Part shown: positions 47,330 through 56,200 of the stretch, in pieces
How the letters are laid out: every line of letters begins with the position of its first letter
Numbering within the stretch: the stretch's first letter is position 1
From: JBBATK01 sp044228285
Lineage (GTDB): Bacteria; Bacteroidota; Ignavibacteria; Kapaibacteriales; NICIL-2
Reading direction: 5' to 3'
Length of the DNA: 64,000 nucleotides
Assembly (NCBI GenBank): GCA_044228285.1
Contig: JBGAVD010000004.1
Location: 248,001-312,000 of the forward strand
Translations under genes and position numbers: made by a program
The notes under the pieces: model-generated
What the model saw: only the letters and a program-made list of their open reading frames with translations
Database searches by the model: none
What the model was told of the DNA's origin: nothing

Positions 47330-49204
47330 CTACTCTACGTCCAGATTCTGACCGTATTTTTTGCGTATGGACGCAGACTCAGCCTGTGCTTTTTCTTCTG
47401 TGGCATATCCCCAGAGCTTGATTCGAAAAGCCGACATACCTTTTACGAGCACGCGCTCGTAGTATGTCTTAAAGCCTCTCTTTTCCCATTGCTCACAGTA
47501 CTTCAAAGCCTCATTCTCCGTGTAGCAGTATTCTGCAACGAGCTCAAAAGGCAATAGGCTGGGGTCGATCCAGCGCAATTCTACTCGACGATTGAACTTC
47601 TTTTTCCAGTCCTCGTTTTGGAAGTAAAAGAGCGGTCTTAAATCTCCTAAAGCTTTGCCACGAACTTGCATCGGATTTACTCCCATTTCAGCCAAGGCTT
47701 TGCGGACGCTTCGAACGCGATCCAAGGCCAGTTGTCTCATCGCATCCTCATCTCCTTCGGCATTCGCATTCCCACATATCTCTATAACCTTTTTCGGGTT
47801 ATCTCGAAGAACCTGTGCAACGCTTCGTAGTAGTGGGAGATACTCATCTGAGATGCTCGTTTGCCTGAAGCCGAACATTGCAATCGCTTGATAGTTCGGC
47901 TGAGAATTTGCAGAGCGACCATAAAAGCTCATCTGTTCATGAAGCTCATTCGAGCCAGCTTTCACTACCAAACGCAGGCTTGCGCTATCACATGCTGTTA
48001 GTGCAGATCTCTGGACGGGAATCTGCATCAAGTAACTACCATGGATAGAATAGTTAATCTCGCGTAAGATACTTGTGAGATCCATAATGCTTTCTGTGGG
48101 AAGACTGTAGTGACGTCCACCAGTTTGTGATGAGATATAGCGCAATGGATAGGTCTCAACAAGGTCGCCAATTCCAACCGTAAAGATCTTCACTTGCTTC
48201 TGGAGAGCTCGTTGAATCAGGTCTTCTGCAGTATAGATAAATGAAGCGTTGTCTGATCCTGTACAGACAAGGACAAGTACATTTCTTGTTTTGTCTCGGT
48301 GCTCAAACTTCTGCATACAGGTATAGGCAGACTTCAGCATGGTATTTAAGCCATGTGACTCTCCACTAAACATCTCTGCAAGGTTGTTCAGCTTATCCTT
48401 GCTGTTGTGTGAGCAAACAAGCGTGCTCTCCTGATTGAATGTTACGACGCTGAGCTTGTCCGAAGAACCCAGATAGAAGGGAAAGTCGGACACCGCTTTG
48501 ATCATAGACGCATCAACATGTTCACTTGAAGCCGATCTGTCCAGACAGAGGGTCATCATCATGCGGTAGTCTGAGCGAACCCACTTATCTTCCGCAATGA
48601 TCGGTTGATACTCTAAGCTCTTCTCATTACACTTCGTATGAAGAGAGATGCTGAATTTATCGAGGTCTACCGAGGAGAGTTGGTTCCCATTCTTGTCAAG
48701 AAAGATTGTGTGCATGACGAGTGCCTTGCCAGCACTGTCTGGGAAATCGCAATGCACTATGCGCGCACTTGCTATTGTTCCAATATCTCCAGACTGTCGG
48801 TAACCCACGTAATAGGGCGATGCATCTGCTGAGGCTTTGGGTGCAAGAGAGAAAACTGCACTTTCAGGACCGCGACGCGCTTCTTTTGGGATGTCTTGCT
48901 CAAGTACATGTACTGTCCAAGTGCGCTCCGTGGTATCCGTGTTGTGGATAGCACGGATGACATAGCTGGTTGTCTGTTGTGGTGCTACATATACTTGGTA
49001 TGTAGTGGGATAGCGAGTAGTATCGCTGCCTACTATCACGTAGTCCATATTGTCGAACTTCCAGCTAATCATAGCACGCGCACCGCGCGCTACTTCCTTC
49101 TGTCCACCAAGTTGGTCATGATCTTCTGCTTGTACAGACGACAGACTTAGGAGTACAAGAGCGTATAAGCAAAGTATTAGGAGTCTGGGCATTGAAACGT
49201 CCAT
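47330..49204 (-). CDS. VWA-OmpA-SPOR fusion protein, exported
   Basis: 624 residues from ATG 49204 (MDVSMPRLLILCLYALVLLSL signal peptide; five more codons upstream are open). An N-terminal beta domain (to about 200) precedes a von Willebrand A domain at about 215-400 with the MIDAS-type DRSAS (D222) and TGGRHYSLP. An OmpA C-terminal peptidoglycan-binding domain lies at about 440-545 (EICGNANAEGDEDAMRQLALDRVRSVRKALAEMG, split here as EICGNANAEG and LALDRVRSVRKAL). The last 70 residues, with AEYCYTENEALKYCEQW and FRIKLWGYATEEKAQAE, form a SPOR domain. Two cell-wall-binding domains in one protein suggest a periplasmic anchor that presents the VWA domain. The function is otherwise unknown. The downstream plus-strand neighbour trails convergently. 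Confidence 0.82.
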   Translation of the reverse strand: MDVSMPRLLILCLYALVLLSLSSVQAEDHDQLGGQKEVARGARAMISWKFDNMDYVIVGSDTTRYPTTYQVYVAPQQTTSYVIRAIHNTDTTERTWTVHVLEQDIPKEARRGPESAVFSLAPKASADASPYYVGYRQSGDIGTIASARIVHCDFPDSAGKALVMHTIFLDKNGNQLSSVDLDKFSISLHTKCNEKSLEYQPIIAEDKWVRSDYRMMMTLCLDRSASSEHVDASMIKAVSDFPFYLGSSDKLSVVTFNQESTLVCSHNSKDKLNNLAEMFSGESHGLNTMLKSAYTCMQKFEHRDKTRNVLVLVCTGSDNASFIYTAEDLIQRALQKQVKIFTVGIGDLVETYPLRYISSQTGGRHYSLPTESIMDLTSILREINYSIHGSYLMQIPVQRSALTACDSASLRLVVKAGSNELHEQMSFYGRSANSQPNYQAIAMFGFRQTSISDEYLPLLRSVAQVLRDNPKKVIEICGNANAEGDEDAMRQLALDRVRSVRKALAEMGVNPMQVRGKALGDLRPLFYFQNEDWKKKFNRRVELRWIDPSLLPFELVAEYCYTENEALKYCEQWEKRGFKTYYERVLVKGMSAFRIKLWGYATEEKAQAESASIRKKYGQNLDVE

Positions 49205-49330
49205 GTTAACAAGACACACCAGTTGAGGACACGAAAATACAGATCGGAGGGTGCCAATCGACCATTCTTTATTGCATTCTTTTCAAGAAAAAAACAGAAC
49301 TGAAAGCACTGCAGGTTGAAAAGAGGATTC

Positions 49331-51949
49331 CTATTGCACGTAGGTGTTCGTGCGCTTCTCGATTTTCAGGTCTCGAAGCACGGAAGAAAGCGGGCTAAAG
49401 CTCAAGTAGAATCCACGAATGTACCCAGTTGGATACCAGGTTACATCCAGTGCCCAGCAGTGAATAATCTTGCGAATGGTGACACTAGGAGCAGCGATGG
49501 TACGGTTGAGGACGTCGTAGTTCAATCCTGCAGTAACAGACCAGGTTGGCGTAAACGAGAAGTTGAAGTTGGTCTGGAGAGTCATAATCTCCGTCGATGC
49601 AAGGGAGGAATACGGCTTCGTTGAGCTGTAGCTGAGACTGAATGATGCGCTCCAAGGGAAGGAGAGCGGAGTATAGCCCATAGAGTTTTCGCCATACAAA
49701 TCGCTTTCGCTTTGTTGGTAGTCCATTCTGCGGCGGAATCTTTCCCCTACGTTTACTTGAGAGCTATCATTTGAGCTGGTATCGCTCTGCGTACTAAACG
49801 CTGTACTCCCTGACGAGCTAAACGAAGCGGACAAGTAGAAGTTTACTCCACTTACCCTCAGAGGAGCTTTGCCCTCTGAAGAAAGAAATTTAGCGCTTTG
49901 ACGATAGGCACCGGTAGGGCGACCATTCGTGTCAAGAACCGCATACTCGCCGTAGGCCGTTGTTGTCAAGTCTGTTGTGAAGCTAAATGCTCCGATGGTC
50001 GGTGTCCGCAAACTCCAGTGAATATCGCTGAGTTTGTTAGAATCCTTCATGAAGTTATAGTTGCCAGAAACGTTGATGCGAGCTAACTCAATCTTGGAGT
50101 CCGTACTATCTCCAAAGACCTTTGCGTCGAAGCTATTGTCTAATGACCAATTCAAAAGCAATGATTTCGACTGAGACGCGATGCCTCCACCGTCGGTAGC
50201 ATAACGTGAGTAGCGGATGCTCTGTGCAACACGGTTTAGAGAATCGACAGGAGTTGTGTAGGTAGAATAGAAACCATATTTATCAGAGCTAAAGTCTGGC
50301 GTATAACTCAAACCAAAACTCGGCATGATTGTATGGCGTACCGCAAAGCTCCCTAGGTTCAATGGAGTTCCATATAACGTTGTTCGCGTAGAGACTCCTG
50401 CACTTGCATTGTATTCCCAGAACAAACCGCTCTCAAGAACATCGTTGGTTGTCTTAGTGGTTGCATCATACTGACGCTGCGCGATGCGTCGTCCATACGC
50501 GTTTGCAACAAACGAGATGCTAGGAGTAACGGAGAACACTCCTAGACGAGGAGACACGCTAATCGAAGGAGTGTGGCGCCATACTGCGGCATAGTTGTCG
50601 CTGTAGGTACTGTCGAATAAGGTGACCACACGAGACGTTCCCCCTGGATCAAGTATGGTGCTATCTCTAGTTTTTACGCTCAATGCGTGACGAAATGTTG
50701 TGTTCACTTGTGAGTTGTAACTCAAAGCAAGATCTGAGATCCAGGAGTCACCGGCAATGCTCTTAAAGGGGAATAGAGAGGGTACACTGAAGTTGAGCGT
50801 TGGGGTTTGTTCTGAGGTTTTAGCGCGTAGGTCTTGATTACGTGTATAGTTCAGGCTCAAACCCATGTTGTTTTCAAAGCTGTGGGAGAGACCAGCTGAG
50901 CTAAACACATTCTGCTGAATACGGTTCGCAAGGGTTGTGAGCGTATTGTTATTATAGTCATTTGATTGAAAGCGCAGCTTTGCATCAAAGCGGGTTTGCG
51001 GGCTAAGAACTTGATTGTGATCCCAATCAACCTTATACTCAGTGGCGTAGTCTGAAAGTGGGTTCTGGCGAACATTTGCATAACTCAAACGCAACTGTCC
51101 ATTGAGTATGTAGCGTAAGTTATAGTTCCAGATGTTGTTTACTTGAGCGCCGCCCTTTGTGTACAGATCAAAGGTAATCTGTGTGTCATAATAGTCGCTA
51201 AGTGCAAAGTAATAGCCTAGATTTTGAAAGGCCACGCCTCGGTTTGCATCGAAGAATGGACGCGGAATGAGAACACCGCTCTGACGACCACTTTTGTTTG
51301 GAAAAAATAGCCCGAAGGGCAAATATATCACGGGCACATCCTGCACATAAAGGTACACATCCTCCATGAGGATGCGGTCACCTGGAATAACTTTCATCTT
51401 TGGTGAACTAAAGAAAAAGTGCGGGTGTGGATGATCGCAAGTAGTGTAACAGCCATCTTCAACGAACATGGTCTGATCTGGATTTCGTCGAATTCTACCA
51501 CCACTAAAGAAAGCATTATCAATGGTGGTTTCGCCCATCGAAACTGTACCTGTTTTGTTCTTGAAGTTGTATTTGATAACAGCCCCAGCATATTCTTTTC
51601 CTGCGTCACTGAACTTTGGATAACCAACGGTCTTTCCCGAACTATCCGTAACGGGAATAGAGTTCATTAGACCGCTATCGAAGTATAGTTCGATGATCTC
51701 AGACTCCAACTTCTGTGTGCGATATTTCGTATTAGCACTACCACGCAATCTCATGCGCTTGTCTTTTGCGAAGAAGACAACGGAGTCAGAGGCGAAATAA
51801 CTCACTACCGTGTCGATGCCGCTCGAGCTTCTGCGCAGTGTATCTGTTGAGCCTTCAGCACGAATGACAGCAGCATTCTTTGCATTGCTAGCTGAACTAT
51901 CTACGTTGGATCGTAGTTGAGGTGCTACGACAAGACATAGCAAGACCAC
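49331..51949 (-). CDS. lptD: LptD-like LPS-assembly outer-membrane protein
   Basis: 872 residues. LptD forms the outer-membrane pore that inserts LPS. After the N-terminal OstA/LptA-like domain (SDSVVFFAKDKRMRLRG to about 170), the sequence has the conserved FVEDGCYTTCDHPHPHFFF and PVIYLPFGLFFPNKSGRQSGVLIP phrases of LptD. About 550 residues of amphipathic beta strands then end at LSFSPLSSVLRDLKIEKRTNTYVQ. The start is uncertain. The listed GTG 51949 gives a hydrophobic start without positive charges; the same frame stays open upstream with KKDVRDSYLQLVVVLL, which would be a better signal peptide but has no ATG, GTG or TTG. The DUF4292-like gene is 116 bp upstream in the same direction. Confidence 0.85.
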   Translation of the reverse strand: MVLLCLVVAPQLRSNVDSSASNAKNAAVIRAEGSTDTLRRSSSGIDTVVSYFASDSVVFFAKDKRMRLRGSANTKYRTQKLESEIIELYFDSGLMNSIPVTDSSGKTVGYPKFSDAGKEYAGAVIKYNFKNKTGTVSMGETTIDNAFFSGGRIRRNPDQTMFVEDGCYTTCDHPHPHFFFSSPKMKVIPGDRILMEDVYLYVQDVPVIYLPFGLFFPNKSGRQSGVLIPRPFFDANRGVAFQNLGYYFALSDYYDTQITFDLYTKGGAQVNNIWNYNLRYILNGQLRLSYANVRQNPLSDYATEYKVDWDHNQVLSPQTRFDAKLRFQSNDYNNNTLTTLANRIQQNVFSSAGLSHSFENNMGLSLNYTRNQDLRAKTSEQTPTLNFSVPSLFPFKSIAGDSWISDLALSYNSQVNTTFRHALSVKTRDSTILDPGGTSRVVTLFDSTYSDNYAAVWRHTPSISVSPRLGVFSVTPSISFVANAYGRRIAQRQYDATTKTTNDVLESGLFWEYNASAGVSTRTTLYGTPLNLGSFAVRHTIMPSFGLSYTPDFSSDKYGFYSTYTTPVDSLNRVAQSIRYSRYATDGGGIASQSKSLLLNWSLDNSFDAKVFGDSTDSKIELARINVSGNYNFMKDSNKLSDIHWSLRTPTIGAFSFTTDLTTTAYGEYAVLDTNGRPTGAYRQSAKFLSSEGKAPLRVSGVNFYLSASFSSSGSTAFSTQSDTSSNDSSQVNVGERFRRRMDYQQSESDLYGENSMGYTPLSFPWSASFSLSYSSTKPYSSLASTEIMTLQTNFNFSFTPTWSVTAGLNYDVLNRTIAAPSVTIRKIIHCWALDVTWYPTGYIRGFYLSFSPLSSVLRDLKIEKRTNTYVQ

Positions 51950-51994
51950 AACGAGCTGCAGGTATGAATCTCGAACGTCTTTTTTATCATGGCG

Positions 51995-52009
51995 GCGTGC
52001 TTCGCACGC
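51995..52009 (-). other. Small GC hairpin between the DUF4292-like and lptD genes
   Basis: GCGTGC, loop TTC and GCACGC form a 6-bp stem about 50 bp upstream of the listed lptD start. It could affect lptD translation. No T tract follows. Confidence 0.4.
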
Positions 52010-52065
52010 ACGCTGATGAAGAGAGGAAATATGGTGATGATACAGATGCAGACTTGTGTTCCCGC

Positions 52066-52875
52066 CTAATCCAATTTTGTTCTTTTAGTGCCTTTTGGGA
52101 CACTAAAGCTATAATGCTCGTTTTTCGGATCGAGGACCAAAGAACTGACACGAAATCTGCTAACCGTTTTTTGAGCGGGTATCGTCATGACAATGGTACG
52201 CGGAAAAAGCACACCGCTCATCAACTCGTAGTCATCGTAATTGAGGTTGAGAAGGATCTCACCACTACGAGCTTTTCGTTGATAACTAAGAACGCAACCA
52301 TCCGTAGCAGAACACTTGACGAAATCGACATAACGAGGATCTTCGTCGTAGCGGTAGATCATGTTGGAGTCGCCATTTGAGCTTCGAATAAAATCATATT
52401 TGTCAGCACGGAAGGGGACTTCGCTGCGCATTAAGTGGACGAGATCGTTGTAGTTGAGCGGAATTGGCAGTCGTTCCAGTACCTTTGGTGAATCAGTCGT
52501 GGCTTCGAGCACTTCAGTATTCAAAGCGTCAAAATACAAAAGCTGTTGGGCTGAAGCAGCAAAGCGGCCAACAAGAATACCGAAGGGACCCGTAATGGTC
52601 ATTAAAAGAGAGTCCTTTTTAAGGACCGAGAACGTACATGCTCCTGCTAAGGGACCAGATTCGATCTCCATGTCAACTTCGCACTCTAAGCGATAGCGTC
52701 CTAACTCCTGGATATCATGTCGAAGCAACACAGGCGCTTTGTCGCCTGTACGTAGCTCGGACGAAACCGCCGGAAGTTGCGATCGGACTTCAAGCTCCGA
52801 CTGCGCAAACGCAGAACTCCAAACACCTGCCAGCAACAGAGTTAGGACGAGGGTATGGCGGAGCAAAGAGCTCAT
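52066..52875 (-). CDS. DUF4292-like exported protein (LolA/LolB-type fold)
   Basis: 269 residues from ATG 52875 (MSSLLRHTLVLTLLLAGVWSSAFAQ signal peptide; nine further codons are open). It shows no lipobox Cys. The pattern CEVDMEIESGPLAGACTFSVLKKDSLLMTITGPFGILVGRFA (read in parts), the loop where YFDALNTEVLE follows, and PLNYNDLVHLMRSEVP match DUF4292-type proteins, which have a half-barrel fold related to LolB and LppX. C-terminal strands (GVLFPRTIVMTI, EHYSFSVPKG) complete it. The gene lies just upstream of lptD on the same strand, so a role in outer-membrane assembly or lipoprotein handling is plausible. Confidence 0.7.
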   Translation of the reverse strand: MSSLLRHTLVLTLLLAGVWSSAFAQSELEVRSQLPAVSSELRTGDKAPVLLRHDIQELGRYRLECEVDMEIESGPLAGACTFSVLKKDSLLMTITGPFGILVGRFAASAQQLLYFDALNTEVLEATTDSPKVLERLPIPLNYNDLVHLMRSEVPFRADKYDFIRSSNGDSNMIYRYDEDPRYVDFVKCSATDGCVLSYQRKARSGEILLNLNYDDYELMSGVLFPRTIVMTIPAQKTVSRFRVSSLVLDPKNEHYSFSVPKGTKRTKLD

Positions 52876-52980
52876 ATTGTAGATTCCAGAGAAGTGAAGC
52901 AAACGAAATTAGCTATTTTGTCGTCTCAAGACGGGATAATGCTCACTGAACGAATTTAACCACTTTCTATTGAGATTTCC

Positions 52981-53460
52981 ATGATGTATGTGACGCGCCG
53001 TTCTCAGTTTTCGGCTGCCCATCGATTGTACAATCCAACGTTCAGCGATGCTGACAACGATCGAGTTTTCGACAAGTGCAACAATCCCAAAGGTCATGGA
53101 CACAATTACACCCTCGAAGTAACTGTTCGAGGAGTACCTCATCCCGATACCGGCTATGTCATCGACCTCAAGAAACTCCGCGACATCTTAGAAGAGCACA
53201 TCATCGATAAAGTTGACCATAAGCACTTGAACTTTGATGTTGACTTTCTTCAGGGGATCATTCCAACAGCAGAGAACATTGTTCTTTGTTTTTGGCAGAT
53301 TCTCCAGACCCACATCACCGAAGGCGAACTTCATAGCATCAAACTCTATGAGTCAGAGAACAACTTTGTTGAGTACTTCGGTGAGCCAATCACCATCAAA
53401 CGCTACAATGTTGAACGTGCGATGAATATCAATGGTGATGAGGCACAGCATGCAGAATAA
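52981..53460 (+). CDS. 6-pyruvoyl-tetrahydropterin synthase / QueD family
   Basis: 159 residues. The family converts 7,8-dihydroneopterin triphosphate to 6-pyruvoyl-tetrahydropterin or, as QueD, to carboxytetrahydropterin. Zinc ligands are in FSAAHRL (His) and GHGHNY (two His). The catalytic Cys is in FDKCNNPKGHGHNY, whose CNNP-GHGHNY wording is that of animal PTPS. DHKHLNFDVDFL and PTAENIVLCFWQIL complete the fold. The next gene, folE, overlaps the stop by 11 bases, so enzyme and substrate supplier are translationally coupled. Tetrahydrobiopterin or queuosine synthesis are both possible; the wording favours a biopterin-type enzyme, by inference. Confidence 0.88.
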   Translation: MMYVTRRSQFSAAHRLYNPTFSDADNDRVFDKCNNPKGHGHNYTLEVTVRGVPHPDTGYVIDLKKLRDILEEHIIDKVDHKHLNFDVDFLQGIIPTAENIVLCFWQILQTHITEGELHSIKLYESENNFVEYFGEPITIKRYNVERAMNINGDEAQHAE

Positions 53461-54151
53461 CAATGGAAACACGCAGGGCACGACCAGTACCGACGCCGAC
53501 TCACAACTCTTTGCAACTCTGAACTCCTTGGGTTACCCTGTCTTTGACGCGAATTCCAGTCAGCCGGTTACAGGTGACGAGCTTGCAGAGATGCTGGTGT
53601 TAGTGGAACAGAAGGTTGCCGAGATCATGGATGTACTTCGCATCGATCGAAACGACATGAATAGTCAGAATACGCCTCGTCGGGTTGCCCGCATGTGGGT
53701 GAATGAGCTCTTTGCCGGTCGTTTTCAGCAAGCGCCTGCGTTGACCGTCTTTCCTAATCGAAAGAACGTCGACGAACTGGTCATCTCAAAAGGCATCAAA
53801 GTGATGTCGCTCTGCTCGCATCACTGGCAACCAATCAGTGGCTCTTGCTCTATTGGTTACCTGCCTGATAAGCACGTAATAGGAATTTCAAAACTCACTC
53901 GAATCGTTGATTGGTTCTCACGACGCGGCCAGATACAGGAAGAACTAGGTGAGCAGATTGCTGACTATGTGCAAGATTTGATACAACCCAAAGCCCTTGG
54001 TGTAGTGATTCAATGCAAGCACTATTGCATGATTGCCCGTGGAGTGAATGCGGATGAAGATCGGGCAGACATGATTACCTCTGTAATGCGGGGCGAACTC
54101 GTGGAAGATTTGAACCTGCGCAATGAATTTCTGAATCTCATTCGCGGATAA
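53450..54151 (+). CDS. folE: GTP cyclohydrolase I
   Basis: 233 residues from ATG 53450. It opens GTP to 7,8-dihydroneopterin triphosphate, the first step to folate, biopterin and queuosine. Zinc ligands are in SLCSHHWQP (Cys and His) and CKHYCMIARGV (second Cys), and the active-site VIGISKLTRIVDWFSRRGQIQEEL (read as VIGISKLTRIV then FSRRGQIQEEL) fits the family. The first 45 residues are Asn/Thr/Ser-rich and poorly conserved. An upstream in-frame ATG at 53432 is open but lies deeper in the PTPS gene. A terminator follows directly. Confidence 0.93.
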   Translation: MQNNNGNTQGTTSTDADSQLFATLNSLGYPVFDANSSQPVTGDELAEMLVLVEQKVAEIMDVLRIDRNDMNSQNTPRRVARMWVNELFAGRFQQAPALTVFPNRKNVDELVISKGIKVMSLCSHHWQPISGSCSIGYLPDKHVIGISKLTRIVDWFSRRGQIQEELGEQIADYVQDLIQPKALGVVIQCKHYCMIARGVNADEDRADMITSVMRGELVEDLNLRNEFLNLIRG

Positions 54152-54181
54152 CAAAAAAGCGGGCTTGCCCGCTTTTTTGTT
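54152..54181 (+). terminator. Rho-independent terminator of the PTPS-folE operon
   Basis: A perfect stem (AAAAAAGCGGG, loop CTTG, CCCGCTTTTTT) begins right after the folE stop. Confidence 0.95.
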
Positions 54182-54233
54182 ATAAAGTCCATAGAAACGA
54201 TGACACTAAATCAATGTGAAGAAGACGAAGGTG

Positions 54234-54914
54234 ATGAGTAGTAGGTCCAATCAAAAATCCACTCCTCTCGCAGACCCTGGAGCAACAGCTTTCCCACACT
54301 GCGAGTTTGAGCGCGAGTTTTGGGACCGTGATCAGCTCGTAGCAGGGGTCGACGAGGCTGGGAGGGGTGCACTCGCAGGACCAGTTGTGGCAGCTGCAGT
54401 CATCTTGCATCCAGGATGCGGTGGACTCCCGGGTGTTCGCGATTCCAAACTTGTGGCAGAAGCTGAGCGGGAATTGCTCTACGATCGTATCTGTACCAGC
54501 TGTTTGAGTTGGGGTGTTGGCATAGTCAGCGCTCAACGAATAGACGAGATCAATATCCTTCAGGCAACATTAGAAGCGATGAGAATTGCTGTTGAAAGCT
54601 GCTCTACGCAGCCTCAACACTTGTTGATTGACGGCAACCGATATCAAGCTTCAATAATTCCTTATCGAACAATCGTTCGCGGTGATGCAATTTCGCTGTC
54701 TATCGCGGCTGCTTCTTTAGTCGCGAAGGTGACTCGAGACCGAATAATGCGTCAACTTCATGATACCCATCCTGTGTACCAATTTCATCGTCACAAGGGG
54801 TATGGAACCGCTGCACATCGCAGTGCAGTTCGTGAGTTCGGCGCACTAGCGGAGCATCGAGTTAGCTTTCTCGGGAAGATCCTGTCGCCGCAAGAAGAAC
54901 TATTCAAAGACTAA
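54234..54914 (+). CDS. rnhB: Ribonuclease HII
   Basis: 226 residues from ATG 54234 (GTG 54216 is also open; GAAGGTG precedes the ATG). It removes RNA from RNA-DNA hybrids and single ribonucleotides. The catalytic DEAG motif is in AGVDEAGRGALAGPVVAAAV. The second Asp is in RDSKLV, the third in LIDGN, and the ASLVAKVTRDRIM helix with HKGYGTAAH completes the active site. The 30 N-terminal residues are an unconserved extension. The gene ends two bases before pyrC and is likely co-transcribed with it. Confidence 0.95.
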   Translation: MSSRSNQKSTPLADPGATAFPHCEFEREFWDRDQLVAGVDEAGRGALAGPVVAAAVILHPGCGGLPGVRDSKLVAEAERELLYDRICTSCLSWGVGIVSAQRIDEINILQATLEAMRIAVESCSTQPQHLLIDGNRYQASIIPYRTIVRGDAISLSIAAASLVAKVTRDRIMRQLHDTHPVYQFHRHKGYGTAAHRSAVREFGALAEHRVSFLGKILSPQEELFKD

Positions 54915-54916
54915 CT

Positions 54917-56200
54917 ATGAACATTCTGTTTCGTAACATCAGAGTTATCTCGCCACTTCAAGGCATCGACGAGCGTCGGCAATTGTGGATACGAGATGGC
55001 AAGATCGCGATGTGTGCCCCTATCATGCCGGAAGTGTCGTCCGAGACCACCGTCATCACCGCCGACACCCTAGTAGCAGCTCCTGGGCTTTTCGATATGC
55101 ACGTTCACTTACGTGAACCAGGTCAAATGCATAAGGAGACCATTGCAAGCGGAACGCTTGCAGCAGCCTATGGTGGTTTCACAGGGGTGGTTTGTATGCC
55201 TAATACTGAGCCCGCCATTGACTCTTTGCAGACCGTTGAGTACATTCGATCTCGTGCCGCTGAGTTTCTCGTTGATGTTCACGTCTGTGCCGCAATAACC
55301 AAGGCAAGGGCTGGGTCAGAGCTAGCGACTATGCAGTCGCTGGCCACAGCAGGCGCAGTCATGTTCTCCGACGATGGTGGCTGTGTTGAGTCTGCCGAGA
55401 TGATGCGTCGCGCCTTCGACTATGCATCATCCATCGATGCTCTTCTCACTCAACATTGTGAAGAGCATAGTATGACCAAGGGTTTTGCCATGCATGAAGG
55501 CTTCGTATCAGCAGAGCTTGGTTTGAAAGGTTATCCGTCGGTTGCAGAGGACATCATTGTTGCGCGTGACATTCTGCTTGCGGAGTATTGCGGCAATCGT
55601 CGCTACCATGCCGCGCATATTAGTACTGCGGGTACTACCCGACTGGTTCGGGATGCGAAGCAGAGAGGACAGCGGGTGAGCTGCGAAGTTGCACCTCATC
55701 ACTTTATACTCAGCGATGAAGCAGTTCGTGGATACAATACAAATGCGAAGATGAATCCTCCTCTACGAAGTCAGCATGATATCGACGCAATACTTCAGGC
55801 ATTGGCGGACGGTGTTATCGACGTTATTGCAACTGATCACGCACCTCACGCGGAAGTAGAGAAGAACGTTGAGTTTGACCTAGCTCCTAATGGAATTATT
55901 GGTCTGGAGACAAGTCTAGCTCTGAGTCTAACGCATCTCGTTCATACCGGCGTTTTAGGTCTCGAGCAGCTCATTGACAAAATGAGTGTGCAGCCACGTC
56001 GCATTTTAGGTTTAGAGCAGCCTCGCATCGAAAGTGGTGCTTTCGCTAATCTTTGCATTTTTGACCCTGATGTTGAGTGGCTTGTTCAGCCACAGTCTTT
56101 CAAGACAAAGTCGAGAAACACACCATTTGCCGATCGAGTTCTAAAAGGCAAGGCGCGATGGGTTTTCAACAAGAGCCAGATGATAGAGTGCGACAACTAA
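54917..56200 (+). CDS. pyrC: Dihydroorotase (class I type)
   Basis: 427 residues. It closes carbamoyl-aspartate to dihydroorotate in pyrimidine synthesis. Metal ligands are in FDMHVHLREPGQ (two His), the HISTAGT and HCEEHS regions (His) and ATDHAPH (Asp). The VMFSDDGG loop and NAKMNPPLR substrate Arg are also present. The start AAPGLFDMHVHLREPG and the overall length point to the zinc class I enzymes typical of Bacteroidota. It follows rnhB by two bases. Confidence 0.95.
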   Translation: MNILFRNIRVISPLQGIDERRQLWIRDGKIAMCAPIMPEVSSETTVITADTLVAAPGLFDMHVHLREPGQMHKETIASGTLAAAYGGFTGVVCMPNTEPAIDSLQTVEYIRSRAAEFLVDVHVCAAITKARAGSELATMQSLATAGAVMFSDDGGCVESAEMMRRAFDYASSIDALLTQHCEEHSMTKGFAMHEGFVSAELGLKGYPSVAEDIIVARDILLAEYCGNRRYHAAHISTAGTTRLVRDAKQRGQRVSCEVAPHHFILSDEAVRGYNTNAKMNPPLRSQHDIDAILQALADGVIDVIATDHAPHAEVEKNVEFDLAPNGIIGLETSLALSLTHLVHTGVLGLEQLIDKMSVQPRRILGLEQPRIESGAFANLCIFDPDVEWLVQPQSFKTKSRNTPFADRVLKGKARWVFNKSQMIECDN

